The notes: generated by a model not told the origin, from the letters alone. A stretch of DNA of 39,904 nt from Clostridiaceae bacterium (GCA_904501875.1 CAJGCQ010000002.1:1-39904), one strand, 5' to 3'. Counted from the stretch's first letter, positions 22,233 through 31,621 are shown. Numbers and translations: made by a program.

Positions 22233-23895
22233 CGCTATTACTCCTGTCTACTAACTCTTTTGCTGATTTATATAAATTTTCTGTAAGCTCTGCGCCCGAC
22301 ATAATGCGTGCGATTTCGCTTATCCTATCCTCATATGCAAGCGGCTCTACCTTAGTAAAGGTTCTGCCGTTCTGCGTGTTTTTTTGTATAAGCAGGTGAT
22401 TATCTGCCATTGCGGCAATCTGCGCTAAGTGGGTTACGCATATTACCTGACGGTTTTTTGACACCTTTTTCAGCTGTGTGCCAACCTTGCCCGCAGTATA
22501 GCCGCTGATGCCTGTATCAATCTCGTCGAAAATCATAGTGCCCACCTTGTCCTTATCAAGCAGTACACTTTTAATTGCAAGCATTACTCGGGACAATTCA
22601 CCGCCTGAAGCGATTTTGGAAAGAGGTTTTACCCTCTCGCCCTTATTTGCAGAAATCAAAAACTCTACAATATCACACCCCCGCTTTGTGTACCGCCCTT
22701 TTTGGAGGGAGACAGTAAAGCGTACATCAGGCATATTAAGATAGGTTAAAATTCCGCAGACCTTGGTTTCAAACTCTGCCGCCGCCTTTTGCCTTGATTT
22801 TGTAAGCCTTTCGCCTAAGGCGACCAACCTAACAGTTGATTCGTCAAGCAGTTCTGCCAGTTCAGCTATTCTGCGATCGGAGAAAACAAGCTCCTCAAGC
22901 CGCACCTTTGCCGAGGTCAAGAAGTCCAGCATTTCCTGCTCGCTGTTTCCGTATTTTAGCATAAGCCTGTCCAGCGTGTCAAGCCTTTCATTAATACTGT
23001 CCGCATCAAGGTCGGAAAACTCGGCGCTGTCAAGAAAATCACGAAGCTCCGCTGAAACATCTTCTATAACGGAAAGTGCATCCGCCAGTTTTTCTGCCTT
23101 TGCATTCCACTCATCGCTTTTAAGTGCAGTAAGCTTTCTTTGTGCGCCGTCTATAAGCGCAGAAGCACCGTCGAAGTCTTCCCCGCCCTTAAGTGTTGCA
23201 TATGCCGCTGAAAGGGTTTCAACAGTTGTGCGGTAGTTTCTTGCAATTTCGAGGTTCTTTTTAAGCTTTTCATATTCGCCAAGGGTTATATTTGCGCTTT
23301 CAAGCTCGTTTATCTGATATTTTAAAAGGTCGGTTTCGCGGTGTTTTTCGTCCTCATCAGTCTCGGCGGAGTTAAGCTCCTTTCGTATTGCATTAAGGTT
23401 TTTAAACTCCGAATAGTACTCGCTTAAAATACCGCCGTTATTAGCCAGTGCGTCTATGTACCCGATATGGCTTTCAGGGTCCAAAAGCGCCTGGCTGTCG
23501 TGCTGACCGTGTATGTTTATAAGGCTTTTGGCAATTTCCTTAAGCTCTGCCGCAGTCAAGGGTCGGTCGTTAAGCTTTATTAGCCCCTTACCCGAGGAGG
23601 AAAGCCGCCGCCTTATTACAATATTACCGTCCTCGTCCGGCGCAAAGCCGTGTTCCGCCAAAACTCCCGCAGTATAATCGTCAAAACAGCCGAAGACCGC
23701 CGAAACCTCGGCAGTATCACATCCCGCTCTTATCAGCTCCTTTGAGGTGCGCTCCCCCAAAACTGCGTTTATAGAGTCGATTACTATTGATTTACCGGCT
23801 CCCGTCTCCCCCGTCAGGACATTAAAGCCCCCCGTAAACTCAATATCAGAATGTTCGATAACCGCTATGTTTTCGATATGAAGAAATTTAAGCAT
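22219..23895 (-). CDS. recN: DNA repair protein RecN
   Basis: 558 residues. SMC-like ATPase that acts early in double-strand break repair. Walker A TGETGAGKS (about 28-36), long coiled-coil arms (about 150-370), ABC signature ASGGELSRVMLAIK and Walker B MIFDEIDTGISG. It follows argR by 12 bases as in Bacillus. No separate LexA site was seen; it sits inside the long operon. Confidence 0.96.
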   Translation of the reverse strand: MLKFLHIENIAVIEHSDIEFTGGFNVLTGETGAGKSIVIDSINAVLGERTSKELIRAGCDTAEVSAVFGCFDDYTAGVLAEHGFAPDEDGNIVIRRRLSSSGKGLIKLNDRPLTAAELKEIAKSLINIHGQHDSQALLDPESHIGYIDALANNGGILSEYYSEFKNLNAIRKELNSAETDEDEKHRETDLLKYQINELESANITLGEYEKLKKNLEIARNYRTTVETLSAAYATLKGGEDFDGASALIDGAQRKLTALKSDEWNAKAEKLADALSVIEDVSAELRDFLDSAEFSDLDADSINERLDTLDRLMLKYGNSEQEMLDFLTSAKVRLEELVFSDRRIAELAELLDESTVRLVALGERLTKSRQKAAAEFETKVCGILTYLNMPDVRFTVSLQKGRYTKRGCDIVEFLISANKGERVKPLSKIASGGELSRVMLAIKSVLLDKDKVGTMIFDEIDTGISGYTAGKVGTQLKKVSKNRQVICVTHLAQIAAMADNHLLIQKNTQNGRTFTKVEPLAYEDRISEIARIMSGAELTENLYKSAKELVDRSNSDDNI

Positions 23896-23907
23896 TTTTC
23901 TTCCCCG

Positions 23908-24363
23908 TTATTTTAAAAGTTTATTAAGCTGCAAGGCAAGGTGCGCCGACTGGGGCTCGCCCGAGGTAACTATGATTATGGTATCGTCCCCCGCAAGGGA
24001 GCCAAGCATCATATCACCGAACATTTCGTCAACCGTAACGCAGGCGCTCTGCGCCATACCCGTATAGCACTTAATCACCACATTATTAAGGGAAAACGCC
24101 ACACTTTTTACCGACCTTGAAAACAGCTCTTTATAATGCTCTCTGTTCTGCGCAACCGCATCTGAGGGGTCATTTGCAATATATCGGTAATGACCCTCGG
24201 CATCGTGACCCTTAACAATACGGAGCTCCTTAATATCCCTCGAAACGGTTGACTGGGTAACGTTGTAACCGAGGGACAAAAGCTCGTTTTGCAGGTCCTC
24301 CTGGGTTAAAAAAATCTTATTCTTTATTAGCTCAAGTATTTTTTCCTGTCTGTTACTTTTCAT
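23908..24363 (-). CDS. argR: Arginine repressor ArgR/AhrC
   Basis: 151 residues. N-terminal winged helix (LTQEDLQNELLSLGYNVTQS, then TVSRDIKELRIVK) and C-terminal arginine-binding hexamerisation domain (GMAQSACVTVDEMF, GSLAGDDTIIIV). It starts one base before the nadK stop ends (no gap), in the classical nadK-argR-recN order. It controls arginine synthesis and degradation; no arginine genes lie in this window. Confidence 0.95.
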   Translation of the reverse strand: MKSNRQEKILELIKNKIFLTQEDLQNELLSLGYNVTQSTVSRDIKELRIVKGHDAEGHYRYIANDPSDAVAQNREHYKELFSRSVKSVAFSLNNVVIKCYTGMAQSACVTVDEMFGDMMLGSLAGDDTIIIVTSGEPQSAHLALQLNKLLK

Positions 24364-25209
24364 TTACATACTCCTGCTGTCTCTGAATTTAACCGAAAGC
24401 GTTTTATAAAACGACCTGTCATTAAGCCTTAAAAGCTTTGCTGTTTGCTTTGATTTTTTAATATAAATCTCGGTATACGGGCGAACAGGGCTTACCTTTC
24501 TGCCGTCCACCGTCAAATAAATATCTGTCCGTTTTTTTGAATAGGCCTTTAATTTTACCGTATTTTCTGTCCCCAACAAAATCGGTTTTGCAGAAAGGGA
24601 ATGTGAGCAAATAGGCGTAATGCACATATTCTGCGTAAGCGGATCAATTATAGGTCCCCCTGCTGACATTGAATAGGCGGTAGAGCCTGTGGGGGTTGAA
24701 AGTATCAATCCGTCCGCACGATAGTTGATATAATCCTTATCCACTGCCACCGAAATATCAATAATTCTCGATATAAAACCGCTTGTTATAACCGCATCGT
24801 TAAGAGCGTTGTATTCCGCAATTTTCTTTCCGTTTTCCACAACGCTTACAGAGAGCATCATACGGTTTTCAACAAAATACTCCCCCGTTTTAAGCTTGGA
24901 AATAAGCTCTAATTCGTTCTGTTCGATATTTGCAAGATAACCCATTCTTCCCGCATTTATGCCAAGCACCGGCTTATTGTCGAATGCAGCACGCTTTGCA
25001 TAGCGGATTATCGTACCGTCGCCGCCGATAGTAATAATAAAATCCGCAATTTTATAAAGCTGTTCCTCAGGCAGGTGCTTGAAGTCCGCACTCGCAATAT
25101 TTTCGGGAAGATAGCCCTCTATCCCCTCATTTTTTAATATAACGCCCAGCTTTTCAACTACCTCGGCAGAGCCTCTTTTATCAAGATTAGGCAGAACCGC
25201 TACCTTCAT
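24364..25209 (-). CDS. nadK: NAD kinase
   Basis: 281 residues. Phosphorylates NAD to NADP. Motifs: GGDGTIIR with the catalytic aspartate (about 62-69), NAGRMGYLANI (about 84-94) and the NAD-binding DGLILSTPTGSTAYS (about 145-160). It follows tlyA by four bases. Confidence 0.95.
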   Translation of the reverse strand: MKVAVLPNLDKRGSAEVVEKLGVILKNEGIEGYLPENIASADFKHLPEEQLYKIADFIITIGGDGTIIRYAKRAAFDNKPVLGINAGRMGYLANIEQNELELISKLKTGEYFVENRMMLSVSVVENGKKIAEYNALNDAVITSGFISRIIDISVAVDKDYINYRADGLILSTPTGSTAYSMSAGGPIIDPLTQNMCITPICSHSLSAKPILLGTENTVKLKAYSKKRTDIYLTVDGRKVSPVRPYTEIYIKKSKQTAKLLRLNDRSFYKTLSVKFRDSRSM

Positions 25210-25213
25210 ATTT

Positions 25214-26023
25214 TCACTCCTTTAACGCCTTATAAGAGTCCTCGACCAGCTCCCATGCCGTTTTTTCGCATAGGACTTCGGGGGATTCACTCTTTTCTAT
25301 AAAGCATAAGTATTCAATATTGCCCTCAGGGCCTTTAATAGGTGAAAAATCTAACCCTAAAAGGGAAAAATTATTCTCGGCTATAAGCGATACAATTTTT
25401 TGGATGACTGCTATATGCACCGCTTTGTCCCGCACAACGCCCTTTTTGCCCACATTTTCCTTGCCCGCCTCAAACTGCGGCTTTATAAGGCATACCGCCC
25501 TGCCGCCTTCCTTTAAAAGGGTACGGAGCACGGGGAAAATGTGATAAAGGGAGATAAAGGAAACATCAACCGAGGCAAAATCGAGCTCGTCGGGCACCTG
25601 CTCCCTTGTAACATAACGGAAATTTGTGCGTTCAAGGTTTATAACTCGGTCGTCCGTACGCAATTTCCACGCAAGCTGACCGTAGCCCACATCAATCGAA
25701 TAAACCTTAACCGCTCCATTTTGCAGCATACAGTCGGTAAAGCCGCCGGTTGATGCGCCTATATCGGCGCAAACACAGCCTTCAAGCGAGATATTAAAGC
25801 TCTTCATCGCCTTTTCGAGCTTAAGTCCCCCTCGACTTACATATTTAAGGGTTTCACCCCGCACCTCAATAATATCATCGGGCTTTACGGTGTTTCCCGC
25901 CTTGTCTGATTTCTGGTTATTGACATAGACTATGCCCGCCATAATAAGTGCCTTTGCCTTTTCACGGCTTTCGGCATATCCGCACTCTACAAGTGCAATG
26001 TCAAGTCTCTGCTTTTCACTCAT
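25214..26023 (-). CDS. tlyA: TlyA family rRNA 2'-O-methyltransferase
   Basis: 269 residues. N-terminal S4 RNA-binding domain (1-65) and FtsJ/RrmJ-like SAM methyltransferase domain with DIGASTGGFTDCML (about 86-99) and conserved DVSFISLY and LIKPQFEAG motifs. TlyA methylates cytidines in 16S and/or 23S rRNA; older annotation as hemolysin. The start overlaps dxs by eight bases. Confidence 0.94.
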   Translation of the reverse strand: MSEKQRLDIALVECGYAESREKAKALIMAGIVYVNNQKSDKAGNTVKPDDIIEVRGETLKYVSRGGLKLEKAMKSFNISLEGCVCADIGASTGGFTDCMLQNGAVKVYSIDVGYGQLAWKLRTDDRVINLERTNFRYVTREQVPDELDFASVDVSFISLYHIFPVLRTLLKEGGRAVCLIKPQFEAGKENVGKKGVVRDKAVHIAVIQKIVSLIAENNFSLLGLDFSPIKGPEGNIEYLCFIEKSESPEVLCEKTAWELVEDSYKALKE

Positions 26024-27851
26024 CTGTATAATTTACCGCCCTTAGCATACTTTCGGAATCAAGTCCGTTTGAGTTTATTGCGGAGGAAACCGCCGCACAG
26101 GGAACAAACTTACCGTCTATTGCGTGAATTTTGTATTTACCGCCAAAGCCGTCCTCCAAAAGCCTTGCTGCGCAAAGCTCTCCTATTCCCCCGTTTTTTA
26201 TACCCTCTTCAAAAAAGTGTACATCATCATATTTCTCAATTTCCGAAAAACACTCATCACTTATGGGGTAAATTTTATTAAGCTTTAAAATATTAAGCTC
26301 GGGATATTTTTTCTTTGCCTCAAGTGCATCGGAGAAAAGCCTGCCGTAGGTTATTATAAGATTTTTACCCTTCCCCGAAATCAGGGTGTAATCGGAAGAA
26401 AAATCACAGTCGGGCTCTTCCTTTTCACAGCCTCGGGGATAGCGTATCGCACAAATTGCGTCCTCCTTGGCGGCACGCTTAATATCGTTTTCAAGCTCCT
26501 TATAGTAACAAGGCGAATATACCGTCATATTAGGGACTGTTGTTAAAAACGGAACATCTAAAAGTCCCTGATGAGTTTCGCCGTCCTCGCCGACTATTCC
26601 CGCACGGTCAATAAGCAGTCTTACAGGGAAACCGCCTATTGCAATATCGTGTATCACCTGGTCAAAGCCACGCTGTAAAAACGAAGAATATACCGCAAAA
26701 AAAGGCTTCATACCGGCAGAAGCCAGTCCCGCCGCAAAGGTTACTGCGTGCTGTTCTGCAATGCCCACATCAAAAAATCGGTTTTTGTACTTCCCCGCAA
26801 AGGCGGTAAGTCCGGTTCCCGAGGTCATTGCGGCGGTTATAGCGCAGATTTTTTCGTCCTCTTCGGCAACCGAGCAAAGCGCCGCTCCCGCCACATCAGA
26901 AAATGTTAATTTGCCGCTTTCTGTTGCACCCTTCTCAACATCGAAGGGGGAAACGCCGTGATAATTTTTAGGCGAAGATTCGGCATAGGAGTACCCCTTG
27001 CCCTTAGTGGTTATAACATGAATAAGCGAGGGCCTTGAATATGTTTTAGCAACCTCGAAAAGCTGCTCCATAGCCTTTACATTATGCCCATCCACAGGGC
27101 CTAAATAGTTAAACCCGAGCGCCGTAAAGAAGTTATTTTTATAAACAAGCCCCTTTATGGCCTCTTTTACTGTATAAACAAAGTCATTAATCGGTTTTCC
27201 GATAACGGGAATTGCCAAAAGGAAACGGCTTAGGGCGTATTTAAAATGATGATAATGGGGCTTGTTTCGCATTTTGGTAAAACTGCGGGAAAGTGCGCCC
27301 ACATTCCGTGAAATGGACATTTTATTATCGTTAAGCACAACAATAAAATTATTTCTTCCGCTGCCCACATTATTAAGCGCCTCATATGCCATACCGCCCG
27401 TCATTGCGCCGTCCCCTATTACCGCCACCGCCGTGCCGTTTTCGCCCTTAAGCCTTTTCGCACGGTAAATACCGTATGCAGCGGAGATGGAGTTACTGCT
27501 GTGTCCCGTAATAAATGGGTCGTGTTCGCTCTCGGTAGGCTTCATATAACCCGAAATGCCGTTTTCGGTACGGAGAGTAGAAAATCTTTCAAACCGTCCC
27601 GTTAAAAGCTTATGGGTATAGCATTGATGCCCCACATCGAAAATAATCGCATCGTTTGGGGAAGAAAAGCATCTGTGGAGCGCAACGGTAAGCTCAACTG
27701 CACCGAGGTTAGAGGCTAAATGCCCGCCGTTTTTAGCAACGGTTAAAACTATGCAGTCCCGTATTTCCTCGCACAAAAGCGATATTTGAGCTTCATTAAG
27801 CTTTTTTACATCATCGGGTGATTTAATTTTGCATAACAGCTTATATTCCAA
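26016..27851 (-). CDS. dxs: 1-deoxy-D-xylulose-5-phosphate synthase
   Basis: 611 residues. First step of the MEP isoprenoid pathway (pyruvate plus glyceraldehyde-3-phosphate). Thiamine-diphosphate motif GDGAMTGGMAYEALNN (about 146-161), GHSSNSISAAYG, and the transketolase-like middle domain with DVGIAEQHAVTFAAG and DRAGIVGEDGETHQG. Adjacent ispA supports isoprenoid function. Slightly shorter than the usual 620-640 residues but complete. Confidence 0.97.
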   Translation of the reverse strand: MEYKLLCKIKSPDDVKKLNEAQISLLCEEIRDCIVLTVAKNGGHLASNLGAVELTVALHRCFSSPNDAIIFDVGHQCYTHKLLTGRFERFSTLRTENGISGYMKPTESEHDPFITGHSSNSISAAYGIYRAKRLKGENGTAVAVIGDGAMTGGMAYEALNNVGSGRNNFIVVLNDNKMSISRNVGALSRSFTKMRNKPHYHHFKYALSRFLLAIPVIGKPINDFVYTVKEAIKGLVYKNNFFTALGFNYLGPVDGHNVKAMEQLFEVAKTYSRPSLIHVITTKGKGYSYAESSPKNYHGVSPFDVEKGATESGKLTFSDVAGAALCSVAEEDEKICAITAAMTSGTGLTAFAGKYKNRFFDVGIAEQHAVTFAAGLASAGMKPFFAVYSSFLQRGFDQVIHDIAIGGFPVRLLIDRAGIVGEDGETHQGLLDVPFLTTVPNMTVYSPCYYKELENDIKRAAKEDAICAIRYPRGCEKEEPDCDFSSDYTLISGKGKNLIITYGRLFSDALEAKKKYPELNILKLNKIYPISDECFSEIEKYDDVHFFEEGIKNGGIGELCAARLLEDGFGGKYKIHAIDGKFVPCAAVSSAINSNGLDSESMLRAVNYTDE

Positions 27852-27867
27852 TTATTCAACATTCCTT

Positions 27868-28749
27868 TTAATAGCTTCGGTTAAGCAGATACTTTGTAAG
27901 CTCCTTTAAGGAGGTGCTGTCTCCCTTAAAATTATCAAGCAGGTTTTCGGCGTTTTGAGAAAGCTCTTTAGCCCTTTTGCGTGCGCCGTCTATACCACAA
28001 AGGGTAACAAAGGTGGTCTTTCCATTTTTCTCGTCACTGCCTATCGGCTTGCCGAGGGTCTTTTCGTCTGCGGTGCAGTCGAGAATATCGTCAATTATCT
28101 GAAAGGCGAGCCCAAGGCTATCAGCATACTCTGCGGCGTATTTAACATACTCTTCGTCCGCTCCCGCAAGAACACAACCGCATACAGCCGCCGCCTTTAA
28201 AAGACAGGAGGTTTTTTTAAGGTACATTTCCAAAAGCTCCTCTGCGACAGCTCCCGTTTTTTCAAGCTTCAAATCCATAGCCTGACCGCCCACCATACCG
28301 TCTATTCCCGCATTGTCCGCAAGGACACAAATCGCCCTTAAAACCCTTTCGGGCGGTATGCTTTCAGTTTTCGCCGCCGTAGAAAAAGCAAGAGTCAAAA
28401 GTGCGTCCCCCGCAAGCAAGGCGGTATCCTCTCCAAAGGCCTTGTGACAGGAAGGCTTGCCCCTGCGCATATCGTCATTATCCATACAGGGCAAATCGTC
28501 GTGAATAAGGGAATAGGTATGTATCATCTCTATCGCTGCGGCGAAATTAAGGGCACTATCCCCCTCGCCGCCGCAAAGCTTATAAAACTCAAGCAGTAAA
28601 ACAGGTCTTATCCTTTTTCCGCCGTTTAAGAGAATGTACCCCATAGCTTTGCGGGCTTCGTTAATGCCGTCCCCTTTTTCAGCTGTAAGCTCCCGTAGCC
28701 TTTGCTCGATTTTAGGAAGCAGATTATCAAAAAGATTATTTATCTCCAT
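27868..28749 (-). CDS. ispA: Polyprenyl (farnesyl/geranyl) diphosphate synthase
   Basis: 293 residues. Trans-prenyltransferase with the first aspartate-rich motif DDLPCMDNDD (about 86-95) and the second QIIDDILD (about 216-223). Residues before the first motif (TYSLIH) suggest a short-chain product (C15). It starts 14 bases inside xseB, as in many Firmicutes. Confidence 0.95.
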   Translation of the reverse strand: MEINNLFDNLLPKIEQRLRELTAEKGDGINEARKAMGYILLNGGKRIRPVLLLEFYKLCGGEGDSALNFAAAIEMIHTYSLIHDDLPCMDNDDMRRGKPSCHKAFGEDTALLAGDALLTLAFSTAAKTESIPPERVLRAICVLADNAGIDGMVGGQAMDLKLEKTGAVAEELLEMYLKKTSCLLKAAAVCGCVLAGADEEYVKYAAEYADSLGLAFQIIDDILDCTADEKTLGKPIGSDEKNGKTTFVTLCGIDGARKRAKELSQNAENLLDNFKGDSTSLKELTKYLLNRSY

Positions 28750-28945
28750 TTTTCAGCTCCTCCTCGGTAAGCGAGGTTATCTTTTGCCGTGCGGTTTCAA
28801 GGGTTTTGCGGCAATCATTAGTGAGCTCCATTCCTTTTTCAAAAAGCTTTATTGATTCATCAAGGGAAATATCGCCGTTTTGGAGCTCTTCAACTATTTT
28901 TTCAAGCTCGTTAAGGGATTTTTCAAAATCGGTATTTTTACTCAT
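28736..28945 (-). CDS. xseB: Exodeoxyribonuclease VII small subunit
   Basis: 69 residues, typical. FEKSLNELEKIVEELQNGDI, SLDESIKLFEKGMEL is the canonical two-helix hairpin that binds the large subunit. It overlaps xseA by four bases and ispA by 14 bases. Confidence 0.94.
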   Translation of the reverse strand: MSKNTDFEKSLNELEKIVEELQNGDISLDESIKLFEKGMELTNDCRKTLETARQKITSLTEEELKNGDK

Positions 28946-30150
28946 AGCTTACTCTCTACCTCTTTTACCTCGCAAACGGCAACACCGTCCGCAAATTTAA
29001 GATTAATACTGTCTCCGTCACTAAGTCCCGATACGGTTTTAACGGCTTTGCCGTCCTTAGTTGCCACCGCATATCCTCGGGACAAAACCTTTAAGGGACT
29101 TAACGCATCAAGCCCCGCCGCTGCAGCACAAAGCCTCGTCTCGTTTTTATTTAAAAGAAAAGCAAATGCGTTTGTGAGACCTTCTGCGGCCTTATCCGCA
29201 CGCTCGGCTCTTATATTTATTATATAATCCTCGGGGTGTTTAAATACACCCAAATGGGCTTTTTCCAACCTTGATAAGCAATAATTATATTTCCCCGCAA
29301 GGGCGGTTTTAAGCAAGGCTTCATACTTTTGAAGCCTTTTAACTATTTCGTCTCGGTCGGGAACGGCAAGCTCTGCCGCCGCTGACGGAGTGGGTGCTCG
29401 CATATCGGCGACAAAATCGCTTATTGAAAAATCGGTTTCATGCCCGACTGCCGAAATAATAGGAATAGGTGATTCTGAAATTTTAATTGCCAGAGCCTCG
29501 CTGTTAAATTCGTTTAAATCCTCTGCCGAACCGCCGCCCCTGCCGATAATTATTAAATCAATACCGTGAAGATGGTAAAGTCGGTCAAGTGCGTCAAGCA
29601 TTTCGGGCTCCGCTGCCGCTCCCTGCACCGAAACAGGGCACATTACCACCTCGGTTACAGGCCAACGTCGGGAGAGAATATTTAAAATGTCCCTTACAGC
29701 GGCTCCCGTTTCGGAGGTTACCACCGCAATTTTTTTGGGGAATTTAGGCAAAGGTCTTTTGTTTTGCGGGTCAAAAAGTCCCTTAGCTTCAAGCCTTGCC
29801 TTTATGCGTTCAAACTCTCGAGCCTGCTCGCCCTCGCCCACAGGAAGCATCTGCTCGGCATAGAACTGGTACTGACCGTCCTTTTCGTAAACCGAGGCTC
29901 TGCCTATAAGCACCACCTGCATACCGTCCTTCGGTACAAAGGGTATATGAGACGCGAAGGAGCGGAACATAACACAGCGTATAGCCGCATCCGCATCTTT
30001 GAGAGTGAAATACAAATGACCGCTTGCATAATGGCTTTTAAAATTTGAAAGCTCGCCTGTTACGGCCACGCTTTGCAAATTGACATCACCCTCTATTAAA
30101 GACTTAACATAAAAATTAAGCTGTTTTACGGTTATGGCTCTGATATCCAT
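28942..30150 (-). CDS. xseA: Exodeoxyribonuclease VII large subunit
   Basis: 402 residues. N-terminal OB fold (about 1-105), catalytic domain (about 120-320, RGGGSAEDLNEFN and SAVGHETDFSISDFVAD), and C-terminal segment with SRGYA. Degrades single-stranded DNA to oligonucleotides with XseB. It follows nusB by one base. Confidence 0.96.
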   Translation of the reverse strand: MDIRAITVKQLNFYVKSLIEGDVNLQSVAVTGELSNFKSHYASGHLYFTLKDADAAIRCVMFRSFASHIPFVPKDGMQVVLIGRASVYEKDGQYQFYAEQMLPVGEGEQAREFERIKARLEAKGLFDPQNKRPLPKFPKKIAVVTSETGAAVRDILNILSRRWPVTEVVMCPVSVQGAAAEPEMLDALDRLYHLHGIDLIIIGRGGGSAEDLNEFNSEALAIKISESPIPIISAVGHETDFSISDFVADMRAPTPSAAAELAVPDRDEIVKRLQKYEALLKTALAGKYNYCLSRLEKAHLGVFKHPEDYIINIRAERADKAAEGLTNAFAFLLNKNETRLCAAAAGLDALSPLKVLSRGYAVATKDGKAVKTVSGLSDGDSINLKFADGVAVCEVKEVESKL

Positions 30151-30151
30151 A

Positions 30152-30544
30152 TTAAAGTGCCTTCGCCACGGTAGAGAGTATTCCGTTTACAAAGGAAGCG
30201 TCATTTTCGGTTGCATATTTTTTGCAAAGCTCCACCGCCTCGTTAATGGAAACCGAAACGGGAATATCGTCTGAATATTTCATTTCAAAAATGGCAAGCC
30301 GCATAATGCAAAGGGCGGTTTTGGAAATTCTTTTGATATTCCAGCCTACCGAGCTTTCCGAAATAAGCGAATCAAGCTCCTCTAAATGCCCGTAAACCCC
30401 TTTGAATACCGTATTTATATAATCATCCGGCACAAGGTCGCGAGCCTCGGCGGCAGCTTCTAAAATTTCCTCAATACCATTATCGTTAAATTCTTTTTCA
30501 AAAACAAGAATAAAAGCTTCTTCCCTTGCCTGCTTTCTTGTCAT
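30152..30544 (-). CDS. nusB: Transcription antitermination factor NusB
   Basis: 130 residues, all-helical. RKQAREEAFILVFE (N-terminal arginine-rich helix), SVSINEAVELCKKYA and FVNGILSTVAKAL are typical. First gene of the operon running to tyrS, with its own promoter. Confidence 0.95.
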   Translation of the reverse strand: MTRKQAREEAFILVFEKEFNDNGIEEILEAAAEARDLVPDDYINTVFKGVYGHLEELDSLISESSVGWNIKRISKTALCIMRLAIFEMKYSDDIPVSVSINEAVELCKKYATENDASFVNGILSTVAKAL

Positions 30545-30595
30545 AACGCACCTGCTTTCATAATTATGCGATTTAATTATTATATATCAATTTAT

Positions 30596-30624
30596 ATTAT
30601 ACACGAAAATATGCAATATTTCAA
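30596..30624 (-). promoter_or_regulatory. Promoter for the nusB-to-tyrS operon
   Basis: Minus-strand TTGAAA (30619-30624), 17-base spacer, TATAAT (30596-30601). Confidence 0.7.
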
Positions 30625-30786
30625 CCCGAAAATGCATATTTATCTTTTGATTTTTAGGATACGATAAATAGCAAAAACAGCGGCGAAAAATACTATTCGA
30701 CAAATAACAGGGACGAGGTCGACTACTATAAAAAGCGTGTGCATCAACTGCTTGACAACAACCTTATTTGCACGAAAATAAAAATG

Positions 30787-30815
30787 TTGACAAATGAGGT
30801 CTTATGGTATAAAAT
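30787..30815 (+). promoter_or_regulatory. Promoter for the THF riboswitch and folT
   Basis: TTGACA (30787-30792), 17-base spacer, TAAAAT (30810-30815), ending ten bases before the aptamer. Confidence 0.8.
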
Positions 30816-30824
30816 AACACTATC

Positions 30825-30919
30825 GCAGAGTAGATGACCGTGCGTTAAGTGCTGTTGGGACGGGGAGTTGCCTGACAGACGAAGGATTTTCCCGCGGTTC
30901 GGTCGTCGCATCCCGCTGC
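30825..30919 (+). ncRNA. Tetrahydrofolate (THF) riboswitch aptamer
   Basis: The conserved THF aptamer blocks are present in order: AGTAGATG after the P1 strand GCAG, GCGTTAAGTG, the ACGAAGG junction segment, and GTCGCATCCCGC before the closing CTGC. P1 is GCAG (30825-30828) with CTGC (30916-30919). The layout matches the known THF riboswitch upstream of folT in Clostridia such as Eubacterium siraeum. The downstream gene is FolT, the folate-specific S component, which is the expected target. Confidence 0.92.
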
Positions 30920-30939
30920 CGAGTAATATCGCAGATTTG

Positions 30940-30981
30940 AATCTCCTTATTATCGGTAAAAACGGGTAATAATAAGGAGGT
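30940..30981 (+). promoter_or_regulatory. Riboswitch expression platform: terminator/ribosome-site hairpin
   Basis: CTCCTTATTAT pairs with ATAATAAGGAG, burying the folT Shine-Dalgarno AAGGAGG, and the stem runs into seven T just before the ATG. It can therefore act as a terminator, as a translation block, or both. A nearby GCAG at 30931-30934 could compete for the P1 strand CTGC, giving a switch between aptamer and off state. Confidence 0.65.
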
Positions 30982-30987
30982 TTTTTT

Positions 30988-31530
30988 ATGAACAAAAAAG
31001 GCAAGCAGTACATTTTTTCTATGGTGACGGCGGCGCTGTTAATAGCCCTTAAAATCATCTTAGAGCGTTTTTTATCCTACAATGTGTGGAATCAGCGGTT
31101 CGGGTTCTCGTTTATAGCTGTCGGCTTCGCCGCTATTACCTTGGGCGTTCCGTGGGCTATGGCGGTATCGGGCATCGCCGATATTTTGGGTGCGCTCATC
31201 TTCCCGACAGGCCCATATTTCCCGGGATTTACACTTACGGCTGTCCTTACCGCCCTTTGCACCGCACTTTTCATAAGAAAAAACGCCACCCTTTTAAAGG
31301 TGACGGCAAGCGTGCTCATTAATCAGATTTTCGGGTCTGTAATGCTTAATTCACTATGGATTTCGATTCTCTACGGCAAGGGCTTTATCGCACTTATTCC
31401 GGGAAGAATCGTTCAGGCGATATTTATGACGGTAATTCAAATCGTGCTTACCTATGCCCTTTACGGCAATAAAAGCGCAGTTCGCCGCAGGCTTTTAAAA
31501 ATTCCCGCATTGGCAAACGCGCAGAGTTGA
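30988..31530 (+). CDS. folT: ECF-type folate transporter S component
   Basis: 180 residues, about five or six hydrophobic segments. The segments TLGVPWAMAVSGIADILGALIFPTG and PYFPGFTLTAVLTALC are typical of ECF S components. The THF riboswitch and promoter identify the substrate as folate. The energising EcfA/EcfA'/EcfT module is not in this window, as expected for group II ECF transporters with a shared module. Ends in a strong terminator. Confidence 0.93.
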   Translation: MNKKGKQYIFSMVTAALLIALKIILERFLSYNVWNQRFGFSFIAVGFAAITLGVPWAMAVSGIADILGALIFPTGPYFPGFTLTAVLTALCTALFIRKNATLLKVTASVLINQIFGSVMLNSLWISILYGKGFIALIPGRIVQAIFMTVIQIVLTYALYGNKSAVRRRLLKIPALANAQS

Positions 31531-31584
31531 TTTAGAATTAACTGCAATAATTACTCCCATAAAAATTCAAGTTGATAAAATTTT

Positions 31585-31611
31585 GCCCCCGCTTAAAAAG
31601 CGGGGGCTTTT
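31585..31611. terminator. Bidirectional terminator between folT and rubredoxin
   Basis: Perfect 10-bp stem GCCCCCGCTT/AAGCGGGGGC (31585-31594 with 31598-31607), 3-base loop, TTTT on the plus strand and AAAATTTT on the minus-strand exit. Confidence 0.85.
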
Positions 31612-31621
31612 GCCGTTAATA

